DNA of 64,000 nt from Prorocentrum cordatum (Eukaryota; Sar; Dinophyceae; Prorocentrales; Prorocentraceae), in the NCBI GenBank assembly GCA_963575745.1, contig CAUYUJ010020153.1, positions 1-64,000 on the forward strand, in the 5' to 3' direction. Made by a program: the position numbers and the translations under genes. Within the stretch, counting starts at the first letter, position 1, and each line of letters begins with the position of its first letter. Below are positions 10,550 through 20,039 of the stretch, in pieces. Under the pieces are notes generated by a model that did no database searches, was not told where the DNA came from, and saw nothing but the letters and a program-made list of their open reading frames with translations.

Positions 10550-11155
10550 TCACTGGGAGGGCAACCGCTTGAAGAACGCGGTCAACTTCTGCTGCCCTGG
10601 AGCCTCTGCTGTGCCCTCCGAGCGCTCGCCCACCCTCCGCAGCTTGGGGGGGCTCTGGAACACGGCGACGGGGGGCAACCTCTCGGCCCAGTCCGCGACC
10701 TGGACGTTGCCGACAGTCTGCTCATCGTCGAGCGCCTGCTGATCCACGAGCGGGGGCAACCGCAGGAACCAAGGAACCACGCGGAAGGTCTCGGTCGCGT
10801 CCTCGAACAATTTCAAAAGGCGATGAATCGGAACCATGACGCGGCCAATCGTGGGAACAGGCATAGTATTTCCGAGCGCAATCACAATCGTCGAAGCCCT
10901 GATCACACCAACGAGCGAATCTGGAACGAACCCCATCGTTTGGCAGCGCTCCGCCAAAGTCAAGAAGCGGCCCTTGCCCCACACCTTGTTCGGCGAGGCT
11001 CCGAGGAGCCAGAGGTAGTGCGACTTCGTGGTCATGCAGGGCAGGGCGTCCACGTGCAAGTAGGACCCGAAACGCTTCGACGGGTTCCTGGTCAGATCGC
11101 AAGAGCCAATCGTGCCAGCCGGGGGCTCCTTGGCGCTGAACATCTGATTGTACAC
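10550..11155 (-). CDS. C5 cytosine DNA methyltransferase, last exon (motifs IX, X, PIP box)
   Basis: C-terminal exon of a DNA (cytosine-5) methyltransferase. The acceptor reads CCCCAG (AG at 11156-11157). Motif IX is seen as LPCMTTKSHYLWL with RFLTLAERCQTMGF, and motif X as GNTMPVPTIGRV; these complete the catalytic fold and bind S-adenosylmethionine. After a variable stretch the protein ends GQQKLTAFFKRLPSQ and a stop. QQKLTAFF (10571-10594) fits the PIP box Q-x-x-[ILM]-x-x-[FY]-[FY] exactly, with basic residues after it. DNMT1 of animals also uses a PIP box, though near its N-terminus. The exon is intact. Family assignment is strong; PCNA binding is inferred. Confidence 0.85.
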   Translation of the reverse strand: MYNQMFSAKEPPAGTIGSCDLTRNPSKRFGSYLHVDALPCMTTKSHYLWLLGASPNKVWGKGRFLTLAERCQTMGFVPDSLVGVIRASTIVIALGNTMPVPTIGRVMVPIHRLLKLFEDATETFRVVPWFLRLPPLVDQQALDDEQTVGNVQVADWAERLPPVAVFQSPPKLRRVGERSEGTAEAPGQQKLTAFFKRLPSQ

Positions 11156-11219
11156 CTGGGGAGCGGGCCAAACACGACCAGAAAAATCCAACATGTGGGA
11201 GATGATGGGTGGCCAAAGG

Positions 11220-11560
11220 GGGGGAAAAGTAAAGGGCCAGGAGGAGGGGGAAGAAAGGGAAGGAGGAGGAGGGGAGGGGAACGGTGGAGGAACAGATGGG
11301 GGTGCTGGACCACCCCGTCGTCCTCCCCCTGACCCTCCTGACCCTCCTCCTCCTCGTCCTCCTCCTGCTCCTGCTCCTCCTCCTCCTCCTGTCCCTCCTT
11401 CTCCTAGCTCAACTCCTCTACTCCTCCTGTGCCGCCGCCTATTCCTCCTCTTGATCCTGCTCCTCTCGGGCCCACCCCCATCCTCCCCCTCCTCCTCGTC
11501 CTCCTCCTCCTCCTCCTCACCCTCCTCCTCGACCACATTTCCGACTCCGCTGTCAATCAT
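11220..11560. repeat. CCT/GGA array inside a methyltransferase intron
   Basis: CCTCCT-type repeats fill the space between the motif VIII exon and the last exon. On the coding strand the intron is GGA/GAG-rich near its 5' side. Confidence 0.8.
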
Positions 11561-11573
11561 TTAAGGGCGTTGG

Positions 11574-11850
11574 TTGGGGGAGGCAGGGGGCCTCCACGTT
11601 GCTCGCCAGGCCGGGCGCGTCGGGCGTCTCATCCATGCGGTCGGCGTCGTTCAAGAACTGGGAGAGGGGCACGGGGTCCATCTTGCGGCAGGGCTCGAGA
11701 GGCTCGCGGAAGCTAATGTGCTGGCGAATCGGGCGGAACAGGATGGAGCGAAAGCCCGAGATGTAGATCCGAGCCCTCTTCGACGGGAGCCCGTCGCCCG
11801 TCGAGCAGACCTCCTGCCACGTGACGTAGAACTCCTGGGGGGGGGTCTCG
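11574..11850 (-). CDS. C5 cytosine DNA methyltransferase exon, motif VIII
   Basis: The exon holds FYVTWQEVCSTGDGLPSKRA followed by RIYISGFRS. This matches motif VIII of C5 methyltransferases, where 'yG(v/l)PQ.R.Ry.vG.R' is usual. Here the Q of PQ is S (GLPSKRARIYI). The exon continues with FRPIRQHISFREPLEPC, probably part of the target-recognition region. It lies 5' of the motif IX/X exon on the same strand, in the expected order. Exact borders were not resolved. The coding line ends shortly after APCLPQ, where a donor must occur. Confidence 0.75.
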
Positions 11851-12009
11851 TCGTCGTGGTCATCGCTTTCATGACCGATCAGCGCCTGCTCTATCGGCCA
11901 CGTCGGGGGGATGTATTCCAACTGCGTGCTTGCACTGTTGGCCCTATCGAACGTGTTACCACTATCCCCAATCAGTGCTTGCACCATTCGCACAGGGGGG
12001 CCAAGTCAG

Positions 12010-12340
12010 CGCTGACACTACGGACGACGACGACGACCACCGCGACGACTAACGATAACTACGGCGACGAGGACAGCAACGACGACGACGACCATGGACG
12101 CCGACGACGACGACGACGACGACAACTACGGACGACGACGACGACGACGCGAGTGCCGATGGGCGACGACGGCGTCCGTCGTCGTCCGTCATCGTCGTCG
12201 TCGCGAAGTCGTCGTCAAGTAGTTGTTGTCGTCCGTCGTCGTGGTCGTCGTCGTCGTCCGTCGTCCTCGACGTCCGTCGTCGTAGCCAGTCGTCTTCGTC
12301 CGCCGTTCGTCGTCGTCGCCCGTCGCGCGGAGCTCGCGTG
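12010..12340. repeat. CGA/CGT trinucleotide array, intronic
   Basis: Imperfect CGA (first half) and CGT (second half) units, so the two halves are partly inverted relative to each other. It lies between the motif VI and motif VIII exons and so appears to be intron sequence. Confidence 0.85.
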
Positions 12341-12547
12341 GGGCCCAACGACGTCTGAAACGTTATGTACACATCAGCGACAGTCAACAGGCTCAGGCTG
12401 CTACCCGCTGATCCTCCTCACCCTCTTCCAACTCCAATCCCCTCACCAGCGTTAACTCGCTCGGCATGCCGAGCTGCCCCATCCTCCTGCTCCTCATCTC
12501 TATGGCGCCTTACCATTCCGCCCTCCCCCCCCCCATTCGGATCCGAC

Positions 12548-12735
12548 ATGTGCTGCTTAAACCAAGGGAGGATCGTCTCGAAGAGACTCGCAGGCTGCTT
12601 CTTGTACTTCATTGCTATGCCTTTCACGTTCTCTAACACGAACCATTTCAACTGCTTGCTCCCCTGCCACTTCAGGAGCTCCAGCATCTTCAAGCACACC
12701 GACGGTGGGGAGCAGCACGCGGCGACGAAGGCCGG
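12548..12735 (-). CDS. C5 cytosine DNA methyltransferase exon, motif VI (ENV)
   Basis: The exon reads SVCLKMLELLKWQGSKQLKW, then FVLENVKGIAMKY and SLFETILPWFKQHM. FVLENVKG is the hallmark ENV motif VI, whose Glu protonates the target cytosine ring. A GT donor (GTCGGATCC on the minus strand, exon end 12548) follows directly. The exon is short, about 60 codons, and falls between the PCP exon and the motif VIII exon. Confidence 0.8.
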
Positions 12736-13008
12736 CAGGGGCAGGAGGGCGCCCATGGGAGGAGAGCTGGATGACAGAAGCGAGGGAGGGTAAGCTGATC
12801 ACGACACGCAGCAGGAGGAAGTGGCTGGGGCGTGGAGGACGCGCGGGGGCAGGGGATGGGGAGGAGAGCGGAGAGGGGTGGGCAGTGGGATAAGCTAGGA
12901 TGGAGAGGGCCAGGGGCGGGGCGGAGGGAGGGGGTGGGCAAGACGAGGATTGAGAACAGGACGCACAGCAGCATCAGCAAGAGTTCGAATCAAGCCGATC
13001 GCACCAGA

Positions 13009-13157
13009 GCCCTGTCGTCGTCGAAGCACCCCCGGGAGCCAACGAACGACCAGGGCGGGCATGGCCACCCGCAAACGAAGCCGTCGGTCTTGTGGAAGAC
13101 CCCACCCTCGATCTCGTTCAGCGCGTTGACGCGCAGGCGCAAGATGTCCCCCGCCGC
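13009..13157 (-). CDS. C5 cytosine DNA methyltransferase exon, catalytic PCP motif IV
   Basis: Too short for a long open frame, but clear: acceptor CCGCAG (AG at 13158-13159), then GDILRLRVNALNEIEGG, GFVCGWPCPPWSFVGSRG and CFDDDRALV. GWPCPPWS is catalytic motif IV; its Cys attacks C6 of cytosine. The donor is probably the GT in CTCTG|GTGCGA. The upstream exon with motif I (SAM-binding FxGxG) could not be found with confidence between 13.6 and 14.4 kb. It may be short or diverged, or the gene may be broken there. Confidence 0.8.
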
Positions 13158-13189
13158 CTGCGGGCGCGCGGCTGGAGGGGGGATGGCCG

Positions 13190-13580
13190 AGCAACGACTG
13201 CGGCTGCGGCGACGACGACTGCGGCTGCGGCGACGGCAGACGACGACAGACGACGACCGACGACCGACGACCGACGACGACGACGGACGACTGACGACGA
13301 CGACAACGACGACGACAGACGACAGACGACAGCGGCGACGACGACGACGATAGACGATAACGACAACGAATGACGACGACGACGACGAGGACGACGACGA
13401 CGAAAAACGACGACGACGCGACGTCGCGACGACGGACGACTGACGACGACGACAACGACGACGACAGACGACAGACGACAGCGGCGACGACGACGACGAC
13501 GGACAATAACGACAACGATGACGACAACGACGAGGACGACGACGGCGAAAAACGACGACGACGCGACGTCGTCCGACCCA
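13190..13580. repeat. CGA trinucleotide array upstream of PCP exon
   Basis: Dense imperfect CGA units with a large internal duplication: a segment around 13290-13400 recurs at about 13430-13560, including 'cgaaaaacgacgacgacgcgacgtcg'. It is probably intron sequence of the methyltransferase. Confidence 0.85.
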
Positions 13581-14384
13581 TGCGGTGCGCCTGGGAGGGT
13601 GAGCTCATACGGAGCGAGGCGAAGTCTGGACGTCTGAGCTGTATCTTTTCCCCTATCACATCGTGCGTTGGCGGCGGCTGTGTATGCTGCCTCGAACCGT
13701 TGCCCAGCGAGCGCCCCTCGGGGGCATCGTCCATCGAGGGGGCCCGCAAATCCCTTGGCTGGAGGCGTGCTGGCGCCGCGCCGCATGCACACCTTGGCAA
13801 AGTATTATGCAGGGTCCCTTGGGAGACGTGAAAACAGAGCTGCTCACGCTGTAGCTCATTGCCCCGAGTTGTCATGTAGCCTTCCCTGTACCCCCCCCGC
13901 TACTGAGCAGTAAATCGAAAGGCCCATCGCCGATCTCCCCACGGCGACAGGCAGAGCACTGGGGCAACGCATTGCGCTGCCTCCCAGGGTGCTAGAGGCC
14001 AGGAAAGTCAGCCAGCGGTGGAGCAGGGAAGCAGACTTAGGGACGTGGAGGAGACATAAGAGGTGCACGACACAGAGTACACTCGCTGGAGATACGAGGA
14101 GGACGCGAAGGCAATGATAAAGGATATTGGGATATCGTGATGAGGATGGCTGGGGGTCTTGAAGGCAAGGAGGGAGAGGCGACGTGGCAGGAAGATGAGC
14201 AAGTTGAGGATGACCAAGCAGGAGTGAGAGGTGGAGGGTGGAAGGGCCGCAGCAGGAATAAGGAGGGCATCAGCAGCGGCAGCATCATCAGCAGTGGCAG
14301 CTCTGGAGGGGAAGAGGGTGAGAGTCGAGAGTGCTTGGAGCAAGGACCTGCAAGCGCGGCATGCAAGCGCAGCCCTTGGAGCGC
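13581..14384. other. Gap where methyltransferase motif I is expected
   Basis: Minus-strand frames at 13620-13800 look partly protein-like (for example RFEAAYTAAANARCD and HDVIGEKIQL in different frames), so a small exon may hide here. No SAM-binding motif I could be read. The rest looks like intron or spacer. Confidence 0.3.
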
Positions 14385-15610
14385 CTACGCCGCCATGCCG
14401 CTCTGCGCGTTGAGCGACAACCACTTCCACCACTCCTCGTAGAGGGTCCCACGGATGCCCTGGTAGGCCTCCATCGCGGCGGAGACGGTCTTCTCCACGA
14501 CGACGAGCTCCTCAGGCCAGGGGGGCGACGTGCCCCACCTGATCCCCTTGGTCAAGGATGTCCGAAACTGCGCGTACACGTACCCAGTCGGCAACACGGC
14601 GACGTCGCCACTCGAGAGGACGAAGCAAAAGTTACCGTCCTGCCTTCCCAGGGTCAGCATGTCATGGCCAGACAAGCCTTTCAGGTACTCCACCTGGTTG
14701 GAGAGCCCGCGATTCTCGGTGTCGATCTTGACTCCCAGGATCACCTCCTCCCCCTCCAAGATCATGCGGGCCTCGGCCAAGCCATACGGGAGGGGCGCCA
14801 CCGCAGAGTGCAAGCGCGGCAGGATGAAGCACTGGGCCCCATAGAGCGTCTTGTGGAGCGCCTGCTCCTTGGGCCCCGAGGCGATGAAGGCGGAGCGGAA
14901 CAGGTACCCCACATCCTTCTTCTCGAGCTTGCTGAGCTGGCGGATCTGAGCCAACACCGCCGGCTGGACCACGTTGCCGTAAGCAGGCGAAGCGCCCGCC
15001 GAGCCCCAGCTCTCAATCTTGGTGCGCATCCACGCCTCACAGGCCTTCCAGCCCGATGCCACCGCCACGTCCTTGCACAGCGAGGGGGTGCTGACCACGA
15101 CCGCCTTGCCGAAGGCCAGCTCGGAGAGGTCGCGAAGAACGCCGACTGGAGAGCCCCGCGCCTCAGCCGCGAGGACCTGCATCGCGGGGCCGAGGTTGCT
15201 CGAAAGGTCCACCTCCATCTGCGGCGCCTCGCTCTCTGCCTTGCGCTTCTTGCCCGCAGCGGATGCGTCGGCCGCCTTTCTAGAGAAGTGCGCCTTCGCG
15301 TCCTGGATCACCCTCTTGGTTGCGACGGTGTGGCTGTGGACCTCCTTCTGCGAGTCGAAGAGAACCTTCAAGCTGCCGCGAAGGGCCTTGACGTCACCAT
15401 CCCAAGAAACGCTCCTGACGCTAGCCTGCAGCTCAGCATGCCGGCCAGAGATCCGCGCCACCTCTTCGTCGCACTTAGTCCTCACCAGGACGAGCTTCGG
15501 GTAGACCGCAGACCAGGTCTCGCTCTCCAAGTCTTCCTTGGAAACCCTGCACTCGATGAACTCCTTGACCGAGAGGGCCTCGGAAGCCTCGGGGGATGCG
15601 TGCATTTGAA
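14385..15610 (-). CDS. Large exon, unknown; possible N-terminal part of the methyltransferase gene
   Basis: About 400 codons of steady protein-like composition from about 15600 to a stop at 14385-14387. The start has VKEFIECRVSKEDLESETW, then a Lys/Glu-rich stretch with GKKRKAESEA (a nuclear-localisation-like cluster), then a folded-looking half with RMILEGEEVILGVKIDTENR and VFVLSSGDVAVLP-like strands. The end reads EEWWKWLSLNAQSGMAA. A possible GT donor overlaps the stop codon (GCGTAGGCG), so the gene may run on. Upstream, the same frame is only intron-like Leu/Ser/Pro. No known domain recognised. It is on the strand of the methyltransferase exons and 1.2 kb upstream of them. Confidence 0.6.
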
Positions 15611-16062
15611 TGCAAACGGAGACGAGGCGAGTGGAAATAACATATGGAGGCAGTAGAGGGAAAGGGGAGAGGGGATAGAGAACAGGAAGAAGTTTGGAAA
15701 ATGAGAAAGGGGAGAGGAAGAGGGGGGTGATGAGAGGGGTGATGGAGGCAAGGGTGCAAGGGAGGAATGGAGTTATGGAATGACGAGGTGCAAAAGAAGG
15801 GAAAAGCGAGGCAAGGGAGCAAGCGAGGGACACAGAGGACAAGAGGACAGCGAGGAGGGCCCCTGGGGAGGAGTCCGGGAGAAGGTCGCTTTGCAGCGAG
15901 TGCGGTGAGTTCAGAGTGCGGGGCGCGAGGGGGCGGAGGAGGAGGAGGAGGCGGAGGAGGGGGGGGGGAAGATGAAGAGGAGGAGGAGGCGGAGGAGGAG
16001 GCGGAGGAGGAGGCGGAGGAGGAGGGTGGGAGTCCTCCTCCTCCTACTCCTCCCACCCCCTC

Positions 16063-16135
16063 CCTGGCACTCCAGCGCAGCCCTTCATGGGGCCGTTTCA
16101 TTGCTGCCCACCTGGCACTCCAGCGCAGCCTTCAT
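16063..16135. repeat. Direct repeat across an exon-intron junction
   Basis: The last 25 bp of the exon (16111-16135) recur 48 bp further into the intron (16063-16088, 26 bp with one extra C). The donor GTGGGC lies between them. Confidence 0.85.
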
Positions 16136-16840
16136 CTTGGACAGCTGCGACTCGATCGCCTTCTCCGCCCCGAAGCGCGCCTGCACGATGTTCGTGACCT
16201 TGTCGCCCGAACTGCCCTGCGAGTGGGCCCTGGCCTCGACTTCCTCGGCAAGGATCATCGCCTCGTAGCGCCTCTGGGCCTCCTTCCGCTCCTGCTGGGA
16301 CTGCAAGGAGCTGTTGAACTGGGCGCCGAAGTTGCCGACAGACTCCGCGGTCATGGGCGCAGCGCTCGGGGAGTCGTGAATGGCCTCCATGAAGGCGTCG
16401 GGCGGCGCGATACCATTGGCAGAGTCGTCCTGCGGCAGGGCGGCGATAGCCAACTGGGCGCCCGACCTGGTCGCATTCATGCTCTGCGCCATCTGTGCCA
16501 TGAACGCGTCGAGATTCGACTGGCTCGTCGTCCGCTTCCTGAGTGGCTGTCGCACATGTCCTGGACGCTGTGATCTGGTCAGCTACGATGCCCTGGTACT
16601 CGCCGATTAACCACTGGCCGCGGTTCTTGGGATCAGGCATGACCGCGAACTGCTTGGACATGCAGCGACGGCGGAACTCAGCCACCTGAGCTGGGCGACC
16701 CACGAAGCCCTCCAAGGCGAGGTCGCGGGCAACGAGGGGCCACGGCTTCCAGTGGGTCCTGGACCTGGCCTCCTCGCCCTCTTCCTTCGTGGAAGTCAGC
16801 GCGATCCTGACCAGCTCCTTGCTATCCTCGGGCGCAGTCG
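16112..16840 (-). CDS. Exon of unknown protein, one frame change near 16560
   Basis: The upstream half reads KELVRIALTSTKEEGEEARS, then WPLVARDLALEGFVGRPAQV and QWLIGEYQGIVADQITASR. The downstream half, in another frame, reads QPLRKRTTSQSNLDAFMAQM and a helical, coiled-coil-like stretch ending KMKAALECQ, followed by a GTGGGC donor. A frameshift or a very short intron is needed near 16560. No domain recognised. It lies between flanking exons on the same strand and probably belongs to the gene that starts at 18101. Confidence 0.5.
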
Positions 16841-16990
16841 AAAAGAATGAGGGCATTACAAACAAAAATCATTGGTGGAGGTGGAGTCGGAAGGGGGCGG
16901 AGTAGGCAGAGCAGGAGAGGGGAGGAACAGGGACAGGGCGGGAGCAAGAAAGGGGAGAAGAGGGGGAGGACAAGCAGGGCTGGGACTTAC

Positions 16991-17077
16991 CTCCCCCCAA
17001 CGCTGGGCCCCCCCAGGTGACTTGCAACTGCGACCAGGAGGCCCCCCCGATCTGCGCGGCCACGAGGCTGGCCCGGG
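16991..17077 (-). CDS. Small 87-nt exon with clean splice sites
   Basis: The acceptor is TGCACAG (AG at 17078-17079) and the donor is GGGGAG|GTAAGT (GTAAGT at 16990-16985), both canonical. One open phase reads RASLVAAQIGGASWSQLQVT. The size, 29 codons, keeps phase. It lies between the first exon and the 16.1-16.8 kb exon. Confidence 0.6.
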
Positions 17078-17215
17078 CTGTGCAGGGGGTGGGGTCAGAG
17101 GGGAAGGTGCCCACCTTATCCCCCTCCCACTTCTCGTATTCCCTCCTCCCACTGGACCTCCCACTCTGCCATTTCGCATCCCCACCCTCCTCCTCCTGTA
17201 CCCCTGTCCTCAGGG

Positions 17216-18101
17216 AGCGTTCGACCAAGTGGTGTGGGCCCCCCTTGGCCCCTTGGCGTTTGCGCCACACCCGCTGGTCCGGGATGGCTTGGTTGCGGTG
17301 GTTGGCGTACCATTCCATCTTCTCCGCTTCGGTCTTGTCGCTGAACCATTTCTTAAGCTGCTTATTCTTTTTCCATCGCTTCGTCAGGTTCTTATAGTTC
17401 CTAACGCACTTCTCGCAAGTGTCTTTCGAAACCCTCTCGTCTTCGTTCTTCTCATGGCTCGGCAAGGTCAGGCCGCACTTCTTGCAGTCGAAATCGTCGC
17501 AGCCCATGCCGCCCCATGTCTCTTCGGCCGCCGGGTCGGGCAAAACGAGCTCATGGCCGCCCTTCACGACGGGGGCGCACTTCAGCCCAGGCAACCCAGG
17601 CGTCCCAGGCGCCGGGCCAGGGCTCCAAGACGGCACATCGGTCTCAGCAGGACCGAGACCGAGAGAAGCGAGGGCGTCGACACCGCCCGTGATAGGGGTG
17701 CGCGTGCCCCCGCCCTCTCCGATGCCATCGCCGCCCCCGAACTCCACGTCTGCATCAGGGCCAGTCTCATCCTCAGCCTCCTCCTCGCCCTTATCCTCCT
17801 TCTCAGCCTTATGAGGGTGCTTCTCATCAAGATTGGCAGCACCATCTTTCGCCACCTCGGCTCCAGTTACAGCACTCCCGACACCACCTGTTGCGGATGC
17901 CACCTCAGGGGCCTTCGATGCGGGCGCTGCCTGCTGGGGCACCTCCGCGGCCGCGGGCGCTGACGGCGTGCCAGCGGCTGTCGCCGCGGGCGGAGGCGTG
18001 GCCTGCTCCGTCGGCGGCGCAGTCTGCTTGCCGAAGGCGGAGGCGATGCTCTGCATACCTGGCGGGGTGCCCGCAGCAGTCTTGGGCTTGTTGGGGGCCA
18101 T
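17216..18101 (-). CDS. First exon: Ala/Pro-rich N-terminus plus Cys-cluster domain
   Basis: The ATG at 18099-18101 begins MAPNKPKTAAGTPPGMQSIA. A low-complexity Ala/Pro/Thr region follows, then an acidic stretch, then a probable zinc-binding region: CDDFDCKKCGLTLP, then DTCEKCVRNYKNLTKRWKKN (C-x4-C-x2-C and C-x2-C spacing) and a basic helix KQLKKWFSDKTEAEKMEWY. The motif GMQSIASAFG (18030-18059) resembles the PIP-box region of the methyltransferase C-terminus. The exon probably ends at CTCCCTGAG|GACAGG, a GA-type donor as known in dinoflagellates. The start is supported by an SL relict about 85 bp upstream. Function unknown; nuclear or DNA-associated is an inference. Confidence 0.65.
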
Positions 18102-18184
18102 CAGGAAGATGCTCGCTGGGCAACTCAACTGAAGGGCCCCAAGCTCACTCAGGAGCAAGACACCTGCTGTCTCTAACCAATCAC

Positions 18185-18205
18185 CTCGAGCCCAAATGGC
18201 TCGGT
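18185..18205 (-). other. Worn spliced-leader relict upstream of the 18101 start
   Basis: The minus strand reads ACCGAGCCATTTGGGCTCGAG. Against the SL consensus it has one deleted T and two substitutions over 22 positions. It lies on the coding strand about 85 bp before the ATG, as in LINE A. It suggests this copy derives from a trans-spliced transcript. Confidence 0.6.
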
Positions 18206-18680
18206 AAAACCTCCTCCTCCTCCTCGTCCTCGCTCTCCTCCCAAGTCTCCCCACCCCCCTGCCCTCGCCCCTCGGGGCACGCTCCATCTGGCGGGGAGAG
18301 GAGGGAGGGAGGGGCCACTGCATCCAGGATCAACTGCATCTGGGACCACAGGACCACGGCCGATCGGGGTGCGGGGTGCAATCCTTGCATGGATCGCCCC
18401 AAAAGCTTAGACCATATCTGCTCAGACGCACGTCACATCACACGTTCCCGTTTCCACCCCCTCATCATCATTCATCATTTCCCCTCACTAATCATATTTG
18501 CATCTGAAATTTGTCGAATGTGTAGTATGTAGAACAATGCATGTTCATGTATACGATTTCGTCATGAACATATCATCATGGTACCAACTGGCCGTCACAA
18601 TTAGGGCTCAAGCGATTCCCGAGATCATTGCCAGAGATCACACCTAGCTCAGCCCGAGATCATCGCTCAGCCCGAGATCA
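18206..18680. other. AT-richer spacer, nothing recognised
   Basis: 18420-18600 is noticeably richer in A/T than its surroundings. A short string (gagatcattgccagagat / cagcccgagatcat) repeats at 18618-18690. No gene seen. Confidence 0.4.
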
Positions 18681-19259
18681 TTGCCAGAGATGACCCCCAG
18701 GACGCCGTCCCAGCCCGCCCTGAAATGCTTCACGGAGCTCAAAAAGTGGCACACGCATACTACTGACCAAGGGTGGGTGGGTCACCTCATCGGCCTCAAT
18801 TGGCAGGCGAACGAAGTGATTGAGACGTGGCGCTGGACGCCGCCAACGGACGACAAGGGCGACAAGGGCGGCACGGTCATCAAGGGCGGCACGGCCATCA
18901 AGGGCGGCACGGTCCGCAAGGGCGACACGGTCCGCAATGGCGGCACGGTCGACAAGGGCGACACGGTCAGCAAGGGCGACACGGTCGGCAAGGGCGACAA
19001 GGGCGGCACGGTCCGCAAGGGCGACAAGGGCGGCACGGTCCACAAGGGCGACAAGGTCATCAAGGGCGGCACGGCCCGCAAGGGCGACACGGTCAGCAAG
19101 GGCGGCACGGCCAGCAAGGGCGGCACGGTCCGCACGGGCGACAAGGGCGGCACGGTCCGCAAGGGCGACACGGGCGGCACGGTCCGCAAGGGCGACAAGC
19201 GCGGCACGGTCCGCAAGGGCGACAAGCGCGGCACGGTTCTCAAGCGCAAGCATCGCTGA
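18681..19259 (+). repeat. 15-bp minisatellite, open as a KGGTV/KGDTV repeat ORF
   Basis: From about 18850 to 19250 a 12-15 bp unit (aagggcggcacggtc and variants) repeats more than 25 times. The longest sense frame gives a 192-aa protein: a non-repeat start with ALKCFTELKKWHTHTTDQGW, about 130 residues of KGGTV/KGDTV/RKGDK pentamers, and a basic end. Because the unit is a multiple of three without stops, several other frames are open as well, for example ADRAALVAL on the minus strand. The non-repeat start gives slight support for a real gene. A highly basic, Gly-rich product would be expected to bind nucleic acid, which is inference. Confidence 0.5.
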
Positions 19260-19789
19260 GCTCTAGAGATTGGGCACGTCGTACACAATGTTGTATGCAG
19301 ATTGGTTCGACATTGAAATGGTGAGGGGTGGGATGGAGATGTGCGGGGTGGTGAATATACGGGGATGGAGAATGGATGTGCAAGAGGCATGGATGCGGAC
19401 GGTGATGTTGGAGGAGGGACTTGGATGGAGGGGAGGAGGGAGGGACCACTGCGAGTGATAGCTCAGGGAGCGCCCGAGACGGAGGGAAGGATGGGGGGGT
19501 CGCCACTGGAATGCCGACCGACGCTTGGATGGAGGGAATGAGGGACTGGCCCTCGTGCTGCCGAGGAGGCATGGCCGAACGGGGAAGAGCTGCAAAGGTG
19601 CAAGGGTGCGACCTCCTCCTCCTCGGAAGTCTCGGACTGCCCGCAAGGATGCCAGCTTCCCAAGGAAATCCTCCAAGGCCTGGACTCAGTGGGCAGGAGG
19701 GGTGGTCATGATAGTAATGGTGATGGTGCTACTTGTGATGACGGTGGCGATGATGACGGTGCTGATGATCATTGGAGACGGTAGTGACG

Positions 19790-19888
19790 ATGATCGCGGT
19801 GGCGACGAGAAGGACCGATTCGACGACGATACCGACGACGACCACGACCACGACCACAACCACGACGACGACCACGACGACGACGAGC

Positions 19889-19937
<49 letters not shown>

Positions 19938-20000
19938 CGGCCACGACGACGACAACTGCCACGAGGACAACGACGACGACGACGAAGACGACGACATGCT
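19790..20000. repeat. GAC trinucleotide array
   Basis: Nearly pure GAC/CGA units on the plus strand, encoding Asp or Thr runs on paper only. Flanked on the right by protein-like minus-strand sequence. Confidence 0.9.
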
Positions 20001-20039
20001 GGCAGTCGGGCGGGGCAGGGCGCGGCACACCGCACCGTA

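Noticed and set aside
18846-19253. CRISPR-like array at the KGGTV minisatellite
   Set aside because: No unique spacers of constant length. Units are contiguous 12-15 bp variants, and the host is a eukaryote.
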